Source: CAZBUK01 sp964495085
GTDB lineage: Bacteria; Bacteroidota; Ignavibacteria; T3Sed10-11
NCBI GenBank assembly: GCA_964495085.1
Contig: CAZBUK010000077.1
Coordinates: 1-18,952 of the forward strand
DNA length: 18,952 nucleotides
Direction of reading: 5' to 3'
Below are positions 14,887 to 18,952 of the stretch, one piece after another (the first letter of the stretch is position 1; each line of letters opens with the position of its first letter). The position numbers and the translations under genes are program-made. The notes beneath the pieces were generated by a model. The model saw only the letters and a list, made by a program, of their open reading frames with translations, had not been told where the DNA came from and did not search any database.

Positions 14887-17067
14887 TCATGATGCGGATA
14901 CCGTGCGGGCTCGTGTCACCCGCCAGGTATTGTCTTCACTTAGATCACAAACCGACAATATACTCGTCTGAATCGCGACTTTTCTTCGACCCGTCAGGCT
15001 GTCGCTGTCGGGTCCGAGCGCTACGTGAACGACTCCGGGCATCACTTCCTCGCTCGCGATGACCACCACTTCGATTCGGCCTGTTTTGGTTTCGAGAACA
15101 GCTTTCCTGCCTTCTCTTAACCGGTACGTCCTTGCGGTTTGGGGATTGATCAGCGCCTTGTTCGTACATTGACGATAATCGCTCTCCTGATATAGTTTCG
15201 TGAGCAGCGGCGATACCGGTCCGCTGTCGACAACTCCTCTCCATCCGAATGGAATCAAGACGAGGGGGTATGTTTGTTGCAGCCCGGCGTCGGAGTCGGT
15301 TCCGGAGAGCAGATTATCGAACCCCGTTGAGCCTCCGAGCAGTTCTATCCCGGAGATATTCGGCTGTTCTGCCGGATCGTCGATCCAGTATCCGCCGGCC
15401 GTTAATTGATTCCACATTTGCTGTGAAGTTCCGATATCCGAAACTGATATCGACCGCCCGTTTCGGCTACCGTAGACGTATCCCCTTCCCTCTTTGTGTA
15501 TTTGCCCTACACGTTCTTTCATATAATCTTCGATATGTTTCGCTGATCCCTCAACCGCACCGGATAATCCCGCCGCCCGTGCAATTCCTTTCAGGACTTC
15601 AATCGGTTCGGTCGTATCACGCTGCGGTTTAACCAACGGCGCCGATATTGCGTATCCGGATTTCACTGAATCGAAGGAGACGGGAATGTCCTGCAGCGAT
15701 TCGAGATACGTCGGCGAAGGAATCACATAATCCGCATACTTGGTCCAACCTACAAGATACGGAGACAAACTCAGGACAATCGCTGAATCGCCGGAGAGTT
15801 TTTTCTGCAGTACTCTCCATGGCATCGCGTTCCCGGATTCGGTCCCGTCGATGATGAGCACTTTGACCGTACCGTCGGGAATTTCGTTAAGCCCCGATTC
15901 GGGCACCGCATCGGCTTCCGCTTCCGAGATTGGAAAGGGCAGATCACGACGGAAAACCAACCCGCCTTCTTTTCCGACGTTTCCGAGAAGAATGTTCAGA
16001 CCCTGGATCGCAGTCTGCTGCTGCTCGTTCATCGGTCCGCCTGCAGGTTCGGAGCCGCAGATCGCCAGCGCCGGTGTATGGGTGACAAGTTCTTTCGCTG
16101 CGCTCCGTATCTCGTCGATTCTCAGTCCGGTTATTTCAGATACCTTTTCGGGAGTAAAGTTTATGATGGTTTGTTTGTAGAGGTCAAAATCCTTAATCTT
16201 TGCAGCTAAACTGTGTAAATCGACGAGGCCATCCCGTACCAGGATGTGGGCAATGCCGAGTGCCAGCACTGCTTCGGTACCGGGATTAATCGGAAGCCAT
16301 CTATCTGCAACGGAGGCAGATTGAGAAAACCTCGTCTCGACCTGGATCAATCGCAGCTTTCGGTCTGAATTAGCCCTTTTCTGTATCGCATTAACGACCC
16401 TGCCGGGTATTCCCCAATCTTCCACTACCGGCGTCCCGAAACTGATGATGGTCGATGCGTTCTCGACGTCGAAGCCGACCGGACCGTAGGTCCTGCCAAT
16501 CATTTTATGGATCGTCTCATCCGGCCGCGGAGAGCAGTAGATTCCATCGTTCGTTCCGGCCAGAAATCTTCTGTAAAGGTGGGAGATCGTTCGGCCGGGA
16601 CGTTGATCGAATACGGCGATCTTTTCACCCGGTCGAAGCGATTGAATAGCACCGGCAACTTGCCTGTAGATCTCATCGATTGAGACGGCCGTCGTCGAAA
16701 CGTTTTTTCCGTGCCTGATGATCCGGACCTGTTCTGCAAGGCGAGCCGGATGGTATGGGAGATGATGTCCGGCAAATCCGAGAGGGCACAATGCACCAGA
16801 ATTGACCGGATGCCCTTCCACGGGCCACAAGCTGACCGGTTGTTCTCCGACACATCTCGCTTTAACCGCGCAACCGGCAGGACAGATCGTGCATACAGAG
16901 AATTTGAATGATATTTCTCCTTTTAACGGTACCGGCATCCAGGACCAATTCTGAGTCCATATAGATACATCATCGAGGATCTTCCAGGGGATCGGGGTGA
17001 ATACCAAACCTGCGACAGAACCGCCGACTATTTTTAAAATGTTCCGACGTGAAAATTGTTTACCCAT
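14887..17067 (-). CDS. qrcB: Tat-exported molybdopterin oxidoreductase-family subunit (QrcB-like)
   Basis: A 726-residue protein of the DMSO reductase superfamily. A twin-arginine signal SRRNILKI (6-13) with a hydrophobic stretch shows export to the periplasm. The N-terminal cluster motif is C59-x2-C62-x3-C66-x27-C94 (CTICPAGC, then GALCPLG), the usual [4Fe-4S] site. By hand alignment with FdhF around GTND (171-174), the Mo-ligand position (Sec/Cys/Ser) falls at Pro182/Asp183. The only nearby Cys, Cys178, sits four residues early. This suggests a subunit without a canonical Mo site, as described for QrcB and for ActB of alternative complex III. Operon order (cytochrome, this, Fe-S, NrfD-type) matches Qrc. 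The ribosome site is weak. A true reductase of the Psr/Phs type is the alternative. Confidence 0.8.
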   Translation of the reverse strand: MGKQFSRRNILKIVGGSVAGLVFTPIPWKILDDVSIWTQNWSWMPVPLKGEISFKFSVCTICPAGCAVKARCVGEQPVSLWPVEGHPVNSGALCPLGFAGHHLPYHPARLAEQVRIIRHGKNVSTTAVSIDEIYRQVAGAIQSLRPGEKIAVFDQRPGRTISHLYRRFLAGTNDGIYCSPRPDETIHKMIGRTYGPVGFDVENASTIISFGTPVVEDWGIPGRVVNAIQKRANSDRKLRLIQVETRFSQSASVADRWLPINPGTEAVLALGIAHILVRDGLVDLHSLAAKIKDFDLYKQTIINFTPEKVSEITGLRIDEIRSAAKELVTHTPALAICGSEPAGGPMNEQQQTAIQGLNILLGNVGKEGGLVFRRDLPFPISEAEADAVPESGLNEIPDGTVKVLIIDGTESGNAMPWRVLQKKLSGDSAIVLSLSPYLVGWTKYADYVIPSPTYLESLQDIPVSFDSVKSGYAISAPLVKPQRDTTEPIEVLKGIARAAGLSGAVEGSAKHIEDYMKERVGQIHKEGRGYVYGSRNGRSISVSDIGTSQQMWNQLTAGGYWIDDPAEQPNISGIELLGGSTGFDNLLSGTDSDAGLQQTYPLVLIPFGWRGVVDSGPVSPLLTKLYQESDYRQCTNKALINPQTARTYRLREGRKAVLETKTGRIEVVVIASEEVMPGVVHVALGPDSDSLTGRRKVAIQTSILSVCDLSEDNTWRVTRARTVSAS

Positions 17068-17104
17068 AACATTAGATAATTCAAGATAACCGTATTGATT
17101 CCAA

Positions 17105-17689
17105 TTATTTATGACAACCGATGCAACCGATTACGAGCTCGTCGCTTTCATGACATCGAATACAGTCGTTCATTTTCATTCCGCTCCCTTCGGGATTGCG
17201 GATTCTGGATATCGACCTGCCCCAGATATCCCGGCTATAGCCGCTTATCCTGTTCCTTTGAAACGGCCGGAGGAATTCTGTAGTCCCGTGATCGCCATGA
17301 CAGGATTCGCAGCTCACCTTTCCCAGTTCTATGTGTGCGACATGGGGAAAGTACACGTTTTCCGGCTGTCGCGAATACACCAGCCAGGGTATTTCTCTCC
17401 CCTGCGAGAGGTACTCGTCGATGAACAGCCTTTCAGCCTCCGTCTCTCCGATCTGTGTACTATGGCACATCTCGCAGCTTTCATTCTTCGGAAGTCCGTT
17501 GAAACGACCGTCGGCGCCGGTGTAATGACAATCGCTACATGACATTCCCGCCATTTCCGTATGCGTCTTATGGCTGAACTGAATCGGCTGCTCGATCTTC
17601 TCATAAAGTAGAGTCGGGAACACAAACCAACCGAATAAAAGCACGGTAAAAAAACCGCCGAAAAAAAACATAATGCCTTTGTTATTCAC
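17105..17689 (-). CDS. qrcA: Membrane-anchored pentaheme cytochrome c (QrcA-like)
   Basis: A 194-residue multiheme cytochrome. One N-terminal hydrophobic helix (about 7-28) is probably an uncleaved anchor with the rest in the periplasm. Five CxxCH motifs are visible: 51-55 CSDCH, 72-76 CEMCH, 127-131 CESCH, 176-180 CIRCH and 189-193 CIGCH. Several additional His (for example H40, H43, H116, H119) could be distal ligands. The role inferred is electron exchange between the quinone-linked complex and soluble periplasmic cytochromes. The GTG start at 17689 is supported by GGAGG eight bases upstream and by a GTGA overlap with the stop of the preceding GcvH-like gene. The characterised Desulfovibrio QrcA is hexaheme, so this has one fewer. 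Cytochrome c7/class III or ActA-like identity is possible. Confidence 0.85.
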   Translation of the reverse strand: MNNKGIMFFFGGFFTVLLFGWFVFPTLLYEKIEQPIQFSHKTHTEMAGMSCSDCHYTGADGRFNGLPKNESCEMCHSTQIGETEAERLFIDEYLSQGREIPWLVYSRQPENVYFPHVAHIELGKVSCESCHGDHGTTEFLRPFQRNRISGYSRDIWGRSISRIRNPEGSGMKMNDCIRCHESDELVIGCIGCHK

Positions 17690-18708
17690 CCTTGAATCCT
17701 CCAGGATACATATGGCGAGAAAAAGCTATGAAAAACTCTTAGAAGCTCATCCCGGTTCAGACTGAGGGCGAGCGATTGAGGGCATTCTCCCCCGTCCGTC
17801 ATAAGCATGCTCCCGTTCAGCTCAACCCGGCTGAGCTCCGCATGTACATACCTTGTAAGACGCTCTGCTTCCGATTTCATCCAGACTCTGGCTTTACGGC
17901 CGCTTAAAAAATCTTCCTCCCGCGAACCGCCTCGGACTTCAAGCCCTTCGAAAAGCCAACCCGAACCGTACGGATCTGCAGTCAATTTATCGGGTGTCGC
18001 ACGAAGGTATACATTCAGCCCGGTGAGCAGCAACTTATTCGGAAATACAACCTCCATATCGACTCCGTTGACCGTAAGAACTACCGAAGGCCTGTTTACC
18101 CCCTTTGTAGTCACGAAGCTCACCGCTTCAACCGGACCGAAAACTCTCGTAAAGAAAGCGTCGACACCCACATGGCAGGAACCGTCCTCACTCCTGTCAA
18201 ACCACATGTGATTCGGAGTATAGAAGAGCCGTGAAGGCATCCTGATTCCCTCGACTATATACTCCTGCGGCCGATCTTTCCCGTTTTGCCCCGGATCTTC
18301 CTTTTCGCTGAATTTTTTTCCGGCAGATTCAGGATAGGCAAGCGAAATGTAATGTTCGCAATACTGGTGATTGCTGTTGCTGCAGCGAGAGAACGGCGCT
18401 TCGCTGTAAGGGATGAATTTCGTCACCGACGAGAGCGAACAGTACTGAACGAACGATTCCTGCAGGAACGGACAGTTCTGATGGTGCTGGAAATCCTTTC
18501 CGCGCTGTTGTGCGACCGGGCAGCTCGTCCATTGAGCGGTCGAACATTTTTCAATCGCTGTATCTCCCTGATCGCTCACGATCATCTTTTTGATCGGCGA
18601 TACCTGGCAGAATTTAACCCGGGTTTCCTTAAGAAATGGACATTTCATATTCATCCCGCTATTCTTTGCGTGGCTTGGATTAACCGAACGCCCTTTCATC
18701 GTCGTCAT
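17686..18708 (-). CDS. GcvH-like protein with duplicated N-terminal four-Cys module
   Basis: A 340-residue protein of unknown function, probably cytoplasmic as no signal or helix is seen. The N-terminus holds two copies of a Cys module: CPFL at 23 and at 79 begin the patterns C23-x10-C34-x20-C55-x7-C63 and C79-x10-C90-x18-C109-x7-C117. Both share CPFL-x-E-x2-V-x2-C-x2-S-x3-K. A glycine-cleavage H-like domain follows (about 162-258: YTPNHMWF, then DPYGSGWLFEGLEV). The residue that aligns with the lipoylated Lys is Gly215, so it is not expected to carry lipoate. MTDGGE lies at 303-308. The start at 18708 is chosen because GGAGGGG ends nine bases upstream; the frame is open to 18726, and ATGs at 18654 and 18648 are alternatives. 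It overlaps the upstream small gene by 29 bases and the cytochrome gene by 4. Confidence 0.8.
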   Translation of the reverse strand: MTTMKGRSVNPSHAKNSGMNMKCPFLKETRVKFCQVSPIKKMIVSDQGDTAIEKCSTAQWTSCPVAQQRGKDFQHHQNCPFLQESFVQYCSLSSVTKFIPYSEAPFSRCSNSNHQYCEHYISLAYPESAGKKFSEKEDPGQNGKDRPQEYIVEGIRMPSRLFYTPNHMWFDRSEDGSCHVGVDAFFTRVFGPVEAVSFVTTKGVNRPSVVLTVNGVDMEVVFPNKLLLTGLNVYLRATPDKLTADPYGSGWLFEGLEVRGGSREEDFLSGRKARVWMKSEAERLTRYVHAELSRVELNGSMLMTDGGECPQSLALSLNRDELLRVFHSFFSPYVSWRIQG

Positions 18709-18919
18709 ACAGCTTTTCCCCTCCATCGGTCATTGTAAGCCCGAGTTCGGGGACTTCAAATACGTGCGGATCGACTGCATGCACCGGTTTGGCGACACGA
18801 GCAATAACCTCCTTCACAACCACGTAACAGACTACCGCAAGACACAGCAGTGTCGCTATTCCGAGCGTCGCGTTTATGACGTTGACCCATACTGCCGCAG
18901 AATCGCTCATTTCTAACAT
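18680..18919 (-). CDS. Small single-helix membrane protein with MTDGGE motif
   Basis: A 79-residue protein. A hydrophobic helix (about 15-36) follows a short N-terminal segment, and the tail is acidic, ending DDDERAFG. The ribosome site AAGGAA a few bases before the ATG at 18919 supports the start; a second ATG three codons in is possible. The hexapeptide MTDGGE (63-68) is also found near the C-terminus of the next protein in the operon, with different codons. No family name can be given. It is first in the visible operon, so it may be a membrane scaffold or assembly factor for the electron-transfer complex (inference). Its promoter lies beyond the right end of the window or in the last 33 bases, where I see none. 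Confidence 0.7.
   Translation of the reverse strand: MLEMSDSAAVWVNVINATLGIATLLCLAVVCYVVVKEVIARVAKPVHAVDPHVFEVPELGLTMTDGGEKLYDDDERAFG
18718..18724 (-). promoter_or_regulatory. Shine-Dalgarno GGAGGGG that decides the GcvH-like gene start
   Basis: GGAGGGG on the minus strand lies nine bases before ATG 18708, inside the coding sequence for the MTDGGE region of the upstream small protein. It argues for the 18708 start over ATG 18726, which would itself overlap the site. Confidence 0.65.
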
Positions 18920-18952
18920 GGCTTTATTCCTTATGTTTATTGGTTCGATGAA

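Noticed and set aside
1..18952. tRNA, rRNA, CRISPR array, insertion sequence, phage or toxin-antitoxin genes
   Set aside because: None was recognised on either strand; no spaced repeats, transposase motifs or cloverleaf-like segments were seen.

Overview
The window looks like chromosomal DNA from an uncultured anaerobic or microaerophilic Gram-negative-type bacterium. A run of 10 Ns at 1358-1367 marks a scaffold join, as in a metagenome assembly. Three features point to a respiratory bacterium with a periplasm: a periplasmic multiheme cytochrome, a Tat-exported molybdopterin-family subunit, and a heme-motif sensor kinase. The start of a serine palmitoyltransferase-like gene next to an SDR reductase hints at sphingolipid synthesis. 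I cannot assign a phylum; a member of the FCB group or of the deltaproteobacteria-like lineages would fit.

Left part (1-8110), mostly housekeeping. A truncated alpha-oxoamine synthase start lies on the minus strand (1-87), divergent from an NAD(P)-dependent epimerase/reductase (312-1292). The N-gap region follows, then carA-carB with a 1-base overlap (1544-5853), encoding carbamoyl phosphate synthetase for pyrimidines and arginine. A convergent M24 (Xaa-Pro type) peptidase occupies 5899-7104. Divergent from it is an unusual MutY-like HhH-GPD glycosylase (7283-8110) with no Fe-S cluster cysteines and Glu in place of the catalytic Asp.

Middle (8111-11868), a signalling operon. A sigma-54-type promoter (8283-8298) precedes a transmembrane histidine kinase with heme-binding-like motifs in its periplasmic sensor. 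An archaemetzincin zinc protease and an NtrC-family sigma-54 activator follow. The three genes are joined by 4-base stop/start overlaps (GTGA and ATGA).

Right part (11963-18919, minus strand, convergent with the signalling operon), an electron-transfer operon. Reading in its own direction it encodes a small single-helix membrane protein, a GcvH-like protein with a duplicated 4-Cys module, a membrane-anchored pentaheme cytochrome c, a Tat-exported molybdopterin-family protein, a four-cluster Fe-S protein, a ten-helix NrfD-type quinone subunit, and a second, membrane-anchored GcvH-like protein. The four central genes match the order and sizes of the Qrc (quinone reductase) complex. The two GcvH-like proteins appear to lack the lipoyl lysine and share a short (T/A)DGG motif with the small membrane protein. 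The most interesting proposal is that this is a Qrc-type menaquinone:cytochrome module with dedicated non-lipoylated GcvH-like accessory proteins, possibly controlled by the adjacent heme-sensor kinase / archaemetzincin / sigma-54 activator system.
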